Shown: positions 10,560-22,941 of the stretch, piece after piece
Layout of the letters: every line of letters starts with the position of its first letter
How positions within the stretch are numbered: the first letter of the stretch is position 1
Assembly (NCBI GenBank): GCA_035578905.1
Contig: JAQJVL010000199.1
Location: forward strand, 1,116,001-1,180,000
Source of the DNA: Stictocephala bisonia
Lineage: Eukaryota; Arthropoda; Insecta; Hemiptera; Membracidae
Direction: 5' to 3'
Length of the DNA: 64,000 nucleotides
Translations under genes and position numbers: made by a program
The notes under the pieces: generated by a model
Told to the model about the DNA's origin: nothing
What the model saw: only the letters and a program-made list of their open reading frames with translations
Database searches by the model: none

Positions 10560-13500
10560 CAGTTCTAAATTAAGGGCAAATAGGAGCGGCACTTTCGATT
10601 AAAGATTACAACGATATTTTTAAAAGCTGTTGGCACGTACTTTGTTTTTTAGGGTTGGGATTTAATCTTCAGGTTTTAAATTTTCCCTCTGGTACTGCAA
10701 TTAGTTCACAGCAATTTTGTTAGTTTTGTTCGATAGCTTAAGTCCTGTGTTGTAAAGCAACTGAATTTTCTCATTAAATAAACTTGTCTGTTCGCTTTTG
10801 GTATCAAGGTTTAGTTGCAATGGAAAAAGACAGACATTGAAAAGACGGTCCTTCATTGTCTATACGACCTTGCTCAACATCAAAGTTATTTAAACCTGGC
10901 CTCCCAAGTGTGCTTTAATAAAATTCCATCAGGGAAGGATTGAACTATAAGAATATATTTCCCAATGGCAAAAATTTTTGAAATAACAGCTCAAGATTTT
11001 CCTCTTATTGAACCTTGGGTCATTAATGATGTTAGGCTAGTTTGTATATAACTTAAAGTCAGAGCAGCTGACCTCCACGACTGATAACCGAGCTGATTAA
11101 AAAGTGTGCTGAAACGTATATATTGAAAGATCAAGTAAAAGGGTGATTCCTTTTCAGCCCAAATCCAAAATTTCCTTCTCTTCTTCGGTATTGTATGGCC
11201 CATTGGGCTTTATTATTATTACTGTTAAACCCCCACATGTTTGCCAGAAGGGGGGGTGTTTGAAAACTTGCAAGTATCTTTCGTTTTAGGCCATTGGATG
11301 TTAGGAGGTCTTTATAAACATTTAACATTGAAGTTTCTGACACCTATTGCCAAAGACAAAGATTGCTACGCAAAATCCAGCTCTTTTAGTCGAGTAAGCT
11401 CGCACACAGTTTTGTCATGTTTTCCCGAATTGAAAAATAACCATACATACATACATACGTTCGGGTTTTACAACCCATGTATAGGCTCCTTCTCTCGACA
11501 AACAAATCCAATGACTAAGGTTTCAGCCAACTCCTCCATGTCGGCACGCCCATACCTCGTATTTTCAAATTCACTGCCCGTAAAAATGGTATTCTGAGTT
11601 CCTCCCCTCGGTATTCTTCCTACAAGTGGCTGTATTTTTCCACTTGACCTTTTTGGGTTATTTCCCTAACCCAAATTTACAAAAAACTATGTCAAACCAA
11701 CTCTAATCTCCATTCCTTAATTTCTCAAAATTCTGGCTGATTAGATTACAGTCTTTCCATTCATTAATTATTTTCTTTTCTCCAGTTGCCTATTTTGACT
11801 GCCCAGATATCCTCATGAAATTTTTCTTCCTCTTTGTATGGCAGACTCGCTTCCCTTGACCTCAGTGTACCTCGCATCCGCCATAAGTGTTTACTACGGT
11901 CTTTTTATGGTCCTGTAATTTTTTATTTTTATTTTATAATTGGAAAGTGACCTTTTTTCAGTTGCTGAAATTGTTAGGCTGAAATAATCTTTCATTCACT
12001 TTCTGTTCATCATTATTTCTTCAATTCAGATCCAAATAATTAAACTTCAACTCTTCAATGTCATTTTCACCATTAACACATTTTCCTCCCCCGTTGGACA
12101 TTTAATGCATAGCAATATGATTTTCGTCTTTGTACATGCCATTCGGCCATAAACCTTGAATGTTACCTTTCAATAATATAACCTCTTGCCAATTTGTAAC
12201 ACCCAATTCTTCATATTAAAAATACTGAATAAATTGCCTTTTGTATATTTTGAAATTTCGATTGAATATTGTTTCCTATTTTTCTTTTTAACATCCCCCA
12301 GTTTTTGAACTTTTCCAACACCAACTTAAACATTATGGTGTACAGTGAGTCCCTTTCGTTAAACCCTCTTTTTCTATTGGCTTAATTGTCGATTATTTGT
12401 AACTTTATTCCTATTATTTAATTTCAATTTTTTTAGGTATGAGCTTCTTTGGGAATTTGAAAGTTATTCCATTATCTGGAAAATTTCCTCTATCTCTCCA
12501 TGAGTAATTAAACGTTTTTAAAGTCAATGTTAAAAACATTATGGAATGCTTTATTAATTTTCATTAGCACTTTTCCAGAATTTGTCGTATACTGAAAATA
12601 CATATCAATGGTCGCTCTCCATTCCTGAAATCAAATGGTATTCACCTGATAGTTTTATATTGGATTTTAGTATTTTAAACTTTATTCGTGAAACACTAAA
12701 AACCCCCTCCAACAGTTGTAAGGGCCCTATATGGGTAAAACCGTATTCATCTTTTTTTATGTGTGGGTAAGTTATACTCCCAACCCCCCTCTTTCTGCAT
12801 CTTTTCGACAGATATCCGTAAGCTGGTAGGTCTTTTAAAGGTATTGTATTATTTCCAACAATCCTGTCATATAGTTACTTTCTAATCGCTTTGGTATCAA
12901 GCCGTAGCATGACCTTGTTGCTTTTATTGTTCTTACAACTTCAGTATCATCGCCTCTTAAGTCCTCTAGTCGGGGCTTTATTTAAATTCCTCTAGCCCTT
13001 ACAAGATTAATTAGTATTTGGATTCCTCCAGCCCTTGTTGAGTGTCTTCATTCAGCAATTTTCCCTAAATTTTCCTTTTCCATCGTTTAAGAATATAACT
13101 TAATTTACCCAGTGACAGTTTCACCCCGGCTGATAAAGGACAAAATTCATTTGTCAAGAAACCCATTTTCCTTTTCACTCTATGTCAAAACTCTTTATGT
13201 CGCATTTAGCTCCATTGCTATTCTGATTTTCCCCCAATGACGGTACGTGTTCAAGAATTGCAATCTTATCGTTGGCCTTCTGCAATTTTGTATGGCCTTA
13301 TCCATTCTATTTAGTTTCTGACACCTGTTCATCATTGTTCTTTTTGGTAACTGACACATTGTCTAAGTCATGATTTACGTAAGTTGCAATACCATACAAC
13401 CTATGTATAACTCGAGAGGCTTATCGAGACACTAGGCTTGCGCGTGAGGGGAATAATACTATGAGTGAACTGTGAAGGGAGGGCAGTCCAAGACCCACCA

Positions 13501-13985
13501 CTGTTATACCACAGTATACTGAGTTTATACATATAATGCTGTCTTTGCAAAGTCTGCTTGGAAACTGGCATATTAATTGCTTATAAATCAAATTATGATA
13601 TAATCAATAGATACACAGAATAAACAAATTAATAAAAAAGTGTTATTAATAAAAACGTGTCATTTATTAATTAATTAGTAATAATTGTCACAAAATCTAT
13701 TAACAATAACAAGGTTAAGTCATGTTGTAAAGAACAATTTAAATTTAAGAGGTTTTTATTTTCTATTTTTATTTACCATATGGCACACTCTGACTCGGCG
13801 GCTCCCCCACACCAATTAGTCTACTGCGCATCACCTGGCCAAGTGCCTCGGTAAACCTCACAAGTTATACCTTTTTTATTTTGTGTAGTAGCTGCCATAG
13901 CTGAGAGATAAAAAAATCATGACGGTCCAGCTACCAGACTTTTTTCTCGTTTAGAACTACCCCGGGGGTTACGCACAGCTTAAAA
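10560..13985. other. Unassigned block, pyrimidine-rich on the + strand
   Basis: Between about 11.2 and 13.4 kb the + strand is strikingly T/C-rich. The reverse strand has short open, charge-rich frames interrupted by many stops, the longest readable piece being 11468-11665. I recognise no protein family. The region directly follows the indel-rich duplicate, so either an old reverse-strand coding element or poor sequence quality could explain it. Confidence 0.3.
11468..11665 (-). other. Unrecognised open frame with coding-like composition
   Basis: On the reverse strand the frame is open for about 65 codons with a protein-like composition (for example GRIPRGGTQNTIFTGSEFEN and YGRADMEELAETLV), ending in TAA at 11468-11470. 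There is no start codon at its beginning, and neighbouring frames also look coding-like for short distances, as expected for a frameshifted old coding sequence. I do not recognise the family. Confidence 0.25.
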
Positions 13986-13989
13986 GATT

Positions 13990-14800
13990 TTCTGTGGACG
14001 CGAACAATGTCTCTCCTCCGGATGCTTACATATCACAGTATGCCAACCAACATTACCCCTTATTGCCGGAACAACTTGGGGAGCCAACGCACACATCCTG
14101 CGTACAACTGCTTTGTCACTGGTCTATTCACTGCTCTTGTATGGCTAAATAGTGTACACATTAAAGCGATTGATGTCCAACTTAATAGGGTCATGAACGC
14201 TATTAGTGGCACTCTCATGGCAACTCTACCTCCTTGGCTCCCGGTGCTGTGCAGTAAGAGATAAGACGTCAGGAGGCACTACTTAAAGAGTTTAATAAGA
14301 GCTTAAATGTCCTGCACCTCCTCATTACACAGGATCTCCCACATCAGAATGATCGCCTAAAATCTCGAAACCTACCTCTACGTACTGCTCCCTAGTTGAT
14401 CAAATCAAATTTTTTGCCCCCGCTAGCTGGGTGGTAGTGTAGAACAGTTATAATGGACGAAATAAGTTCCTTATTAACGATATGTCGATACATGTAGGTA
14501 GGCTGAACTTAACCTTAAGGAGTGGACACTGTTGAATCGTTTCCGAACTGGCGTGGGCAGATGTAACTACTGCAAGTATAATTTACATTAGATTAGTCAT
14601 GTGACTTTTAGGAGTTTATTCAAACAATTGATCACATAGTTATAGAGTGCCCCTGCGCTCTTTTACGGAAAGATTATCCAGTTTAAACAGAATCAGTGGG
14701 GCAGGTCTTAAATGGCTCGATGGATTGTACTTAGCTTTGTGACAGATGATCACTTTGCATTTTTATTCTTACTCGCGTACAACATGACTTTTGGATCTTG
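13990..14800 (+). mobile_element. Non-LTR retrotransposon 3' remnant (RT C-terminal region)
   Basis: Three frames must be combined. They give TTWGANAHILRTTALSLVYS (about 14073-14130), IDVQLNRVMNAISGTLMAT with PPWLPVL (about 14170-14250) and LNRFRTGVGRCNYCK (about 14532-14575). These match the order of motifs after the RT core in many arthropod LINEs (WGA...LRTAALALVYS, DTQLN..MR.I.G, LNR.RTG.GRC). Stops and shifts are frequent; no RT core or 5' part is present. Confidence 0.68.
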
Positions 14801-14809
14801 ATCCAAATA

Positions 14810-15430
14810 TATATCACAGCTTTTTAAATTTACCAATGGTAGCTGACAACAAACCTTACGATATATATAGTCTGTTCACATGGTCACTATTGTCAAGAAG
14901 ATTTACATCAAGATAGTTAGGATGATTGTCCAGCCTATCAAAATAATTGTCACTTAACCGCTGAATTTATTCTTCAATAAAGAGAATTTTTGCATCATTA
15001 TGAAGAGTACGGTTGTTTACATACTACTGGGCCCGAATTATCGATAGTATAACTTTTGACTGGAATTTCTGAAGAATTTGGATTTTGGAGTATCTGGCTG
15101 TTTCCCAAAGGTGTACACAATAAGTCCAAATGTATTTAAGAATAACTTTATAAATTAATACTTAGTTTTCAGTTGAAAGTTTAGAACGTTTGCATAGGAG
15201 CCAGGATAACTTTCTGAAATTTAAATTTAGCTGTACACGTTTGTTCCAAATGTGAGGTCGCCAAGTAATTCTTCTGTCTGTGTGCATTTCAAAGTATGAA
15301 TACATTAATCAATGGCATAGGAAGACAGGTGTCTTTGATTAAGTGTAAATGTTACATGAACTGGTTTGTCTTTAGTTACTCTTATACACCACTTATTAAA
15401 CCAGTTTGATAAGAAGTTTATATCCTGTTT
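14810..15430 (-). mobile_element. Jockey-like LINE 3' remnant, reverse strand
   Basis: Reverse-strand translation gives WFNKWCIRVTKDKPVHVTFT near 15360-15410, then YIWTYCVHLWETARYSKIQI and LQKFQSKVI (about 15050-15130), then NRTLHNDAKI and RLDNHPNYLDVNLLDNSDHV (about 14870-15010). This is the order and wording of the post-RT region of insect Jockey-clade elements (WLNKWRIKIN, IWTYGIQLWGTAS, LDNHPN..A..LLD). Internal stops show it is dead. Confidence 0.75.
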
Positions 15431-15659
15431 TCAAGAATATAATTACACCTTTTAAATATTTAATTGTGCATTGTATAGTTTGGGTTTTTTTAAAATATAA
15501 TTCGAATATGTACATTGCGCAATATTATATTTAAATATAATAAAAGGTAAACATTGAATTAATTTTGTGTGATTTTTTACACCTTTTGATGGATACGATT
15601 TTACTATGAATCATTTCCATAGTTTATATGTACAATATAAAATAAATGACTTAATTTTA

Positions 15660-16043
15660 GTCCTGCCGTTCTAACTTTACCTCTGAGGTTTGTGGGCTAA
15701 AATGTAAAACCAAAGTATACAACATCGCATCCAGACCACCACAGCCCTCCTCTAAATTTTACATCCGGTATACATTATTGGGAATAATGTAGAAAGGTAC
15801 AAATTTTTTTAGTGGTAATTAAAATCATTTTAGTGTATAATTGGGAGGTACTTTTTTAGAGATTATAAATGTAAAAAAACCAAATCAATCAGACAATTTT
15901 AACTTTAAAAACTATCAGGCACTAGTTGTGATTCATCTAGATCCGAAACAAATTAGCCGTGGGACAGGAAGGAGCCAAGCGCTCAAGATATACAATGTTA
16001 CCATGTTGTGCTACCCTCAGAGGTAAAGTTAGAACGGCTGGAC
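15660..16043. mobile_element. 384-bp MITE with TA target duplication
   Basis: Terminal inverted repeats start GTCCTGCCGTTCTAACTTTA on the left; the right end reads GTCCAGCCGTTCTAACTTTA on the opposite strand, with the similarity running about 28 bp into CCTCTGAGG. TA flanks both sides (15658-15659 and 16044-16045), pointing to a Tc1/mariner-type mobilising transposase. No transposase is encoded. Confidence 0.85.
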
Positions 16044-16049
16044 TATAGT

Positions 16050-17055
16050 CAATGAAAACGAAACAATTAGTTGTAATTTTGAACCACGGTAGTTACCGTG
16101 TTTCGAACTATCATATGACTAGCACGACCAAAATGAATCGTTAGTTGTGTTATAACACCACAAATGAACTGGTAAATATGGCGATTTGAATCCCTGGAAA
16201 ACCATGATTTTTTTTATTGTGATGCGTATTACAGAAGTACTTCAAAGAGTTTCTTTCTATTCTCTCACACAACCTAAACAGTGTGGTATACAATTACAAC
16301 GAAGCAAATTTTGATGGAAGTGCGTTTACTATGAATTCTACACGGTATGTGGACATATTGAATATTAATTCCATTATTAGAGAGGTTGGATATCCATAAA
16401 TGTCCTAACTTCCACTATATTTCCTAAACGGAATAACAGCTACTGCACACTCAGTAGACATTCAAGCCTGTTCTTAGCAATGTTTCTGAAGGGCGTTTGA
16501 TCTCATGATTTGGCGATATACCCAGGCCAGCTAGATCACTACATACATGTGTATTTCTTCTGTTGTAGGGTTTATTCGAAATTCAAGAGTGTTCAGACTC
16601 GTCAGCGAGAGTTGTATGAACTATATTTAAAAGTAAGCGAGGACATTGTGACATTTTTTCAAGAAACTCTGCATGATTATACGATTGCTTTTAAATTGAC
16701 TTGAAGAATTTCTGTCTTTGTGTACAGAGTCGTCAACGGCCATCTCCTATTTTTTAAAACGGGTTTAAATTTCGCACAGTCCAATTGTTTGATGAATTCT
16801 GATAACCTATTAAAAATATAGTTTTATGAATGGATTATTTGCAGTTTCCTTACATCTCTGAATATATGACATGATTATTAAAACATGTTATATTACAGAT
16901 ATGACAGAAGTGGTCATGAGTAGTTTTAGCATGAAAAACACAACAACAATAAACAGCCATAATATATAATACAGTTTAACAAAAACAACAATACTAATAA
17001 ATTGTTAAATTGTAAAAAAAAAAAACATTAAGACTAGTCAATAACAATAGTGTAT
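16050..17055. other. No gene recognised
   Basis: Contains a short palindrome near 16081-16102 (CACGGTAGTTACCGTG) and a 64-codon open frame (16510-16704) with no recognised motif or splice context. AT-rich, with a short A run at 17018-17028. Confidence 0.35.
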
Positions 17056-17059
17056 ATAT

Positions 17060-17506
17060 TACATTCTTACATATGAGACGCCGACACAACGTTGTTGGTA
17101 TTTTAAAGCGAATATGAATGGTTATATGAGTGTAGGATGAGTGGTTTGGTTACTATCTGAGTTCAACTGTTCCTCAGAAAGGGCAATTTATTAATAGCCC
17201 AACAGCCAGGGCAACTAAGGGACATACAGCTTTACGTGGAATCCGAACCACGTAGTGCTGGTCTGATTTTCAGCTAATTGACAAGCTTGATACTCAGTTA
17301 TCTCCCCCACATAACATCCGCACAATGATTACCACCCAACATGGACACCCCAGACTTATCTAGTAGTATCCATGCCGATAGCAACCATCAAGCGGACGCC
17401 ATGTCGGCATTAAGAGGACCGAGCATCCAACCTATCGCCTACAATCTCCCAAACACTTTGTCCCCATGTAGCTGGGTTACAGCACTGCGCCACCAGTGCC
17501 GACATG
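17060..17506 (-). repeat. SINE-like dispersed repeat, copy 1
   Basis: The reverse complement of this block matches 30648-31095 over its whole length. Read in element orientation it begins GGTGGCGCAGTGCTGTAACC, contains GGTTCGGATTCCACGTAAAG near its middle, and ends around CTCATATGTAAGAATGTAA. The two motifs resemble RNA polymerase III box A and box B, but they lie about 230 bp apart, unlike a normal tRNA promoter, so the SINE label is tentative. Confidence 0.55.
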
Positions 17507-17509
17507 TTT

Positions 17510-18729
17510 AGGTTTTTATAATTTTATAATAGACAATTAGCAGCTATAACTGTGAAGTAATAAATATCAATTTGTGTTACTTTCAAAATATGTTAAGTTT
17601 TAAATTCTCGCCCTTTTTTAAACTTCATATACTAAAATTGTAGTCTATTTTAAAAGGTTTGCTATTATTTTTATAAATTGTCTTAGAATATTTGCCTTAA
17701 TTTGTCGTCTGTGTGTCGGTAAATGATGCGTTCGACTCATATGGTCGACTATTCGTATTTTTAAGTCCGTCCAAGCTCAACCTCCAATCAATTTACTAGG
17801 CTGAGGCTCGGTTCGGGCTCAAGCCAATTCTAATTCCAAAGCTGTGAGAAATGGCAACTTCATCAATCGAGATGTTGTTCTCTAGGGGGTTACAAGTCTC
17901 TTTGATTCAGGTAACAGTTAAAGCATAAACACAGATTATAGATACATGATATTTATGCAGTTCCCCTATTTCATGGATTAAGTACTAACATGTTTATTAT
18001 GATTGCGTAATGAAAACTGTTGTCTTGAAAAAGTCAAGGAGAAACTAGAGCCTAGCATCCTAGTTGAAAGTTCATATAATCACAAATATTTTACTTAATT
18101 TGAAAAATCTACTTAATTGAATCCTATACATTTCTTTCAGACACCATTATTTATACTAAATGATATTTGTATCACTTGACCTCTCCTTAAAAAATAGGTT
18201 AGCAATTGACACTCATATAAAATGAGGTTACCATATTACATAACCTGGATTAGAATTAAGGTGTAGGCCTATTATAAAGATGTACTCTTGTATAATACCT
18301 GGGCATATACACTCACTGTGTACCATAGGCTTACTCTCTTTGAGGAAAAACAAAATTTTTTTGGCAATAAAATTTTTCAAGCACTAGCACCTTGGCCTAT
18401 TTGTTTAAAACAATTTAAGAATGATTCCAATAACTTTGACTCAAAACTGCTTTAACAGTGCAGATTTTTTTTACCTACCCTGACCCTTTTCTAGGACAAT
18501 ATGACCTGCAGAAGCTCAATCTATAACAATTCCTATGGAAGTATCTAGAGCAGGGTTCCTTGCTAGGATTTCATAACGAGTCATATTACTTTTCTCAAAA
18601 TAATCTAAAGATTTCAATTACATGTACATGAAGTTTTTATGTACACCTAAATACAAACATTATTGGTACTAAAACCTAGTTTATAACAAGTAAACCAAAT
18701 ATGTTGTATAATACTACACTTAATTATAT
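17510..18729. other. No gene recognised
   Basis: AT-rich, without convincing coding frames, splice-bounded exons or repeats that could be matched elsewhere in the window. Confidence 0.35.
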
Positions 18730-18737
18730 AATTAATT

Positions 18738-19527
18738 GGTAATTATGCACTTTCTTGCCACCAAACAAATTTGGAACATTTTGCTTGAAATGGGTCTAGA
18801 ATTGGCTGTATTTTCACGAGATTTTTTTTCCATTATCTCGTGTTTTTTACTGAACAACAAATATAAACTGGTTTATTTAGTAAAATTATTTCTTTTCAGT
18901 CTAAAAACATTATTTTTGATCACTTTTTATTGATTTTTTTTTGTCTATTTTCTCAAAAAAATTTAATATATTTTTGTTAATATTACTATTTTCCTCCTGA
19001 CGAGAATACGCGCAAAAACTACTCCGGCGGTTATCGCTGATTCGGCCTTACTTGTCGATCATTTTTAAAATACTATTGATCACAATGGACCGCTAATCTC
19101 GATATCCCGCAACAGGGAGTTTTTGTTATTCGCCGGCATGTGCGTTCACGGAGGCCAAATAGTTCCGAAATTTAAGCGCAAAATTAAATTTTTTGAAAAA
19201 TAAGACGATTAAAATCATTAGTTTAACGTTATGTCAACAAAAAATGTTTTTTGACTTTGGTAAAATATTTTCTCAAATCAGTTATAATATTATGTTCAGC
19301 ATAAAAAGCAACACGTGAAAATGAAAAAAAAATTTGTCGCAAAATAACGATTTTTAAAAAAGTTGGTTTTTTCATTATTAGATAAAAATCTAATTTTTCG
19401 ATTTTTCGGTAAAAAACGAGTTTTCCGCGGATGAAATCAAACTCCTCAAGAGATATAAACTCATTTTTCACCACTTTATTAACATGAAATCGTATTTTCA
19501 GAGGTGGCAAGAAAGTGCATAATTACC
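18738..19527. mobile_element. 790-bp foldback MITE with perfect 25-bp terminal inverted repeats
   Basis: Ends are GGTAATTATGCACTTTCTTG plus CCACC on the left and its exact complement on the right (25 of 25). Both sides are flanked by AATTAATT (18730-18737 and 19528-19535), consistent with an 8-bp target duplication, although AATTAATT is itself a palindrome and could belong to the terminus. The two halves remain similar inward (CTGAACA...ATAACTG versus CTGAACAACAAATATAAACTGG), so the whole element can fold back. The short frames inside overlap the repeats and are not genes. Confidence 0.8.
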
Positions 19528-19539
19528 AATTAATTTAGT

Positions 19540-20484
19540 ATTTTGTTGATTAAAAAAAAGAAAGAATCCTGAGCATTATTGTGGCTTACAAAAATACCAA
19601 AGCAGTTGTCACTTAAGTAAAATTATTGCAGTTCTAAACAAATTTAAGGGCCGCATGCGGCCCGAGGGCCACATATTGAGTATCCCTTGATCTAGAGTAT
19701 GTATCACACCTAAACTAGCAGTTACTCAATGTTCAGAAATTATCTCTTCAAATTAAATCCAGCTTGCTGAATATAAATATCAAAAATATGATTTTAAACT
19801 CTAATGTTCTGATATTTTAGTTTACCCACAATTTTCCTTGGAATAGAAACCATGTTTTTAGAAAATATTAGGCCGAATTCCATCCACAAGTTGTCAAACA
19901 TTTTAAGATTTGCGATGTGTAATGCATAGATAGAAATTTTTGTTAAATCTACTGTATTGAAATAATAAGTTATTTACATCCTTATTTTTACTCCATAGTT
20001 TTTTAAATTAGTGTGAATGAAATTATAACAACAATGCTAACCATGCACTTTTTATTAACTTAGTTAAACAAAAAAATTATTAGAATGGACATACATAACT
20101 TAAAACAAATTACTAAACAAGGAAGAAAGTAATTTGCAAACAACAAAAATTCAGTAATTTGTACTTAGAATGGTAAACATTAATTTTCATGCTTTAAAAT
20201 GTTTCTGCAAATAAAATAGTTTTAATGAATTAAAACTAGCCTATTGATAAAATATGATAATTGATGGTCTAGTTCATAAGCGCTGTAAGTGTGAGTGACA
20301 CCACCTCCTAAGGTTGAAACTAAATTAATAAAGAATTCAGAGTTTAATAGGATCGAATTTCCTAAATGCTGAATTTAACGATGATTCATAATTAGTAGCA
20401 ATTTTAAGTATTTGCTGTCTAGGGGCTCGTAGTAGTGTGTCACCCCCTTTACATTGTCAAGATTCACTCGCTATTATATTTGTG
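19540..20484. other. No gene recognised
   Basis: AT-rich DNA; a GC-richer string GGGCCGCATGCGGCCC with its palindrome lies at 19649-19664. No coding evidence. Confidence 0.35.
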
Positions 20485-20487
20485 TAA

Positions 20488-21878
20488 GGCTAGAGCCACA
20501 CTTTGCGTATTTATAGTTGCGACAGATACACCGATTTCAAAAGCGTCACGATAGATACGTCGGCCCTGGCCACACTTGGCGACTGAGTCGAAGCGCATTT
20601 TGAATTTGTTTTCTTTCAGTGAAGACCATAGATGTTTATAAGAATAATGTTATTCTCATATACATTGATGGTAACGACATACTACTAGCCCTTGTGGTTA
20701 GTTCCTACTTGAAGAAAAAGAAAGGGAGATTTGGTATTAATGAACTCTGTGCGGTTGACAGAAGGACAGTTTCACAACTTTTCAAAACTTTTAAGAAATT
20801 ACGAAGACAAGTTATTTTCGGATGAGTATGTTGATGAGTTACTGACTACTGTAAATTATTACATTTAATTTGTAGTTTTGTTATTTCGTTGTTATATCTT
20901 ACTTATATATACTTATGTATTTATGTTTAGTATTTAGCCCCTTTTAGTTTTATTGTTTGTTATATTGTTCTACAGGTGTTTCAGATGTTTATTATGTCTA
21001 TATTTATTCATGCTTATTTTTATTTGTAATTTAATTTATTTTTGGTTATATATTTCTATAGTTTATGTTTGGTTAGGCCTAAATAATTTATTACTTATTT
21101 TGCTAACGGGCAACAGCCTATTTTGTTAGTAAAATTGTATATTCTTTTTGTTTTTGGTATTTAGTTTTGTTATTGTAATTTTCTCTTTTAAAATTTCTTA
21201 TATTTTAAAAATAAACAATATTTTGTCATTAATTTATTTTTGTTGTCTTTGTCCTCCTGGGTCCGGTGCCTTTGCACCCACCCTCGGTAGGGCAGTTTAT
21301 TTTTCAAGGGTGGGTTGCAGATGGTACATTCTGGCACATTACAGTTTAGATATGAATAATTTTAAGAAGTAATAAAACTAGTCCTCTCATTTGTTAGCTG
21401 TTCCCAGTCCCCTAAAATAATACAGGCAACCTCAATCAACAGTTTACTTTTTACGCCTCTATTACTGTAATCTTTTAAGGTCCCACAGTGGAGCATGAAT
21501 GCTAACCTTATTAATAAACTGCTCTGTATCAAACATGATAAACACTTTTGATAATACAAAACAAAATCATAAAACCTAGGTACTGCAACAAAATGTAAAG
21601 CTTCTTTATAGCAAAGCAACTAGCTGTATAGCCTGGCAGAGTAGAGGAGGGGTGGGAGCTGCAACAAGAACGTTGAGTGTGGCCGGGTCCATAAAATAAT
21701 ATGGGCAACGTTTGTGACGTCACGCTCGAAATACGCTACAGGCGACGTTCAAGTCGTGTCGCTGAAGCAAAACGTCCATCAGTGTGGCCGGGTCCCATTT
21801 GATAACGTATAAAATTAAGAAATTTCTAGTCGCGGCGTTCCTGTCACAACTACAAATACGCCAAGTGTGGCCGTACTC
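20488..21878 (+). mobile_element. PIF/Harbinger-type transposon remnant, 1391 bp
   Basis: The left terminus GGCTAGAGCCACACTTTGCG and the right terminus (read outward-in) GAGTACGGCCACACTTGGCG pair over about 38 bp, and both are flanked by TAA (20485-20487, 21879-21881), the 3-bp target typical of PIF/Harbinger. Subterminal GGCCACACTTGGCG and AGTGTGGCCGGGTCC motifs recur at 20567-20580, 21674-21688 and 21778-21793. A broken transposase start lies at 20619-20870. Confidence 0.8.
20619..20870 (+). pseudogene. PIF/Harbinger transposase N-terminal fragment
   Basis: The + strand frame reads LVVSSYLKKKKGRFGINEL and then RRTVSQLFKTFKKLR. With a frame change it continues as NYEDKLF, a trace of YFRMS in another frame, and DELLTTVNYYI. 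This follows the PIF/Harbinger order: basic segment, Q.LF..LR..E.KFF.YFRMS, F.ELL..V...I. At least two shifts are needed; nothing after this region is recognisable, so the catalytic part is lost. Confidence 0.55.
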
Positions 21879-21884
21879 TAAAAA

Positions 21885-22505
21885 TTCCCATTTAGCATGT
21901 TTTACCACTGCCTAATTTGTTATAATCTGTTCATATATCATTATAAAACACTTAGGTAGGCCTATGTATATGTAAAAAAAATTTTAAACTAATTGGAAAA
22001 TTGTGAATAATAATTAACTGGAACCAGAAGGACTTTTAGGTTGTTACTGTTGATTCTCTGTATTTAAGTAACATTTCAAGGAGGCTAAAAATATGTACTG
22101 TACATATGGAAAGAAATAAGAAATTTCCCAGCATAATAATTAAAATCCCTATGGTTTTTGCTTAGGGGGAGGGGTGAGTAATGTTTCATGGGCTTGTGAA
22201 AAGGCCCCAGATCAAGACAAGGCTCGGCCATCAGTCGATATTCTACTTGCTGAATAGCATCAGATATAGATATGAGTATATGTAATTTTTAAGTTAAAAA
22301 ATAATTTCATCATCTGGAATATAAGTGACAATCATTGAACTACTTACAATGCATTTTTAATTGGAGAGTTTGATAAGTAGAAAAGTAAAAAAAACATGAT
22401 TTGATACTTTTTATAATTTATACTTTTTATTATAACATTTTCTTCTTGAAGAAGAAAAAATGTATCAAAGAAATTTGCGATATTTTCATTTATTTTCTTT
22501 CTGAC
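21885..22505. other. No gene recognised; small hairpin at 22440-22460
   Basis: Holds the near-perfect inverted repeat TTTTCTTCTTGAAGAAGAAAA near 22438-22459. No coding frame seen. Confidence 0.35.
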
Positions 22506-22510
22506 TTTGC

Positions 22511-22563
22511 TTTGATATACTTACATGAAATTCTTACAGAGAATTTCATGTAAGTATATCAAA
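22511..22563. repeat. Perfect 23-bp inverted repeat with a 7-nt loop
   Basis: The arm at 22511-22533 (TTTGATATACTTACATGAAA plus TTC) is followed by TTACAGA and then by its exact complement at 22541-22563. No mismatch is present, unusual against the eroded repeats around it. It could be a recent foldback, a template-switch product or a stem-forming transcript element. Confidence 0.9.
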
Positions 22564-22941
22564 TTCTCTTCGTATACTATGCTTGAAGATGAAGATCCGT
22601 GCATTTATATTTTTATTGATGAACATTCAGCTGATTGAAATTATTTAGTTTCTTCATTAAATCTGTTGTTTAAACCTTCTTCAAGAATTTACCTAACAGT
22701 TTCTAATCTATTAAATTTTAGGAGAAGTAAATTATTCATTTTGTGTGATTGGTTTATCTCTTTTATTATTTTAATTAGTTTTAGATGCTTTTATTATTTT
22801 ATTTCAGTCTCATTTTATGTCTTGTACGAGCAATTGTTTCACTAATTATCATTGCTTTTCATGACCTTTTGGGCTTAATTTTTCTCTTTTGTAATGTAAC
22901 TAGTAAGACATTACAACATACTTCTTATGTTTTGATTTATA

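Noticed and set aside
20603..20618. Splice acceptor TTTTCTTTCAG as start of an SdhB copy A first exon
   Set aside because: The frame after it matches a PIF/Harbinger transposase inside a TAA-flanked element, not a mitochondrial leader.
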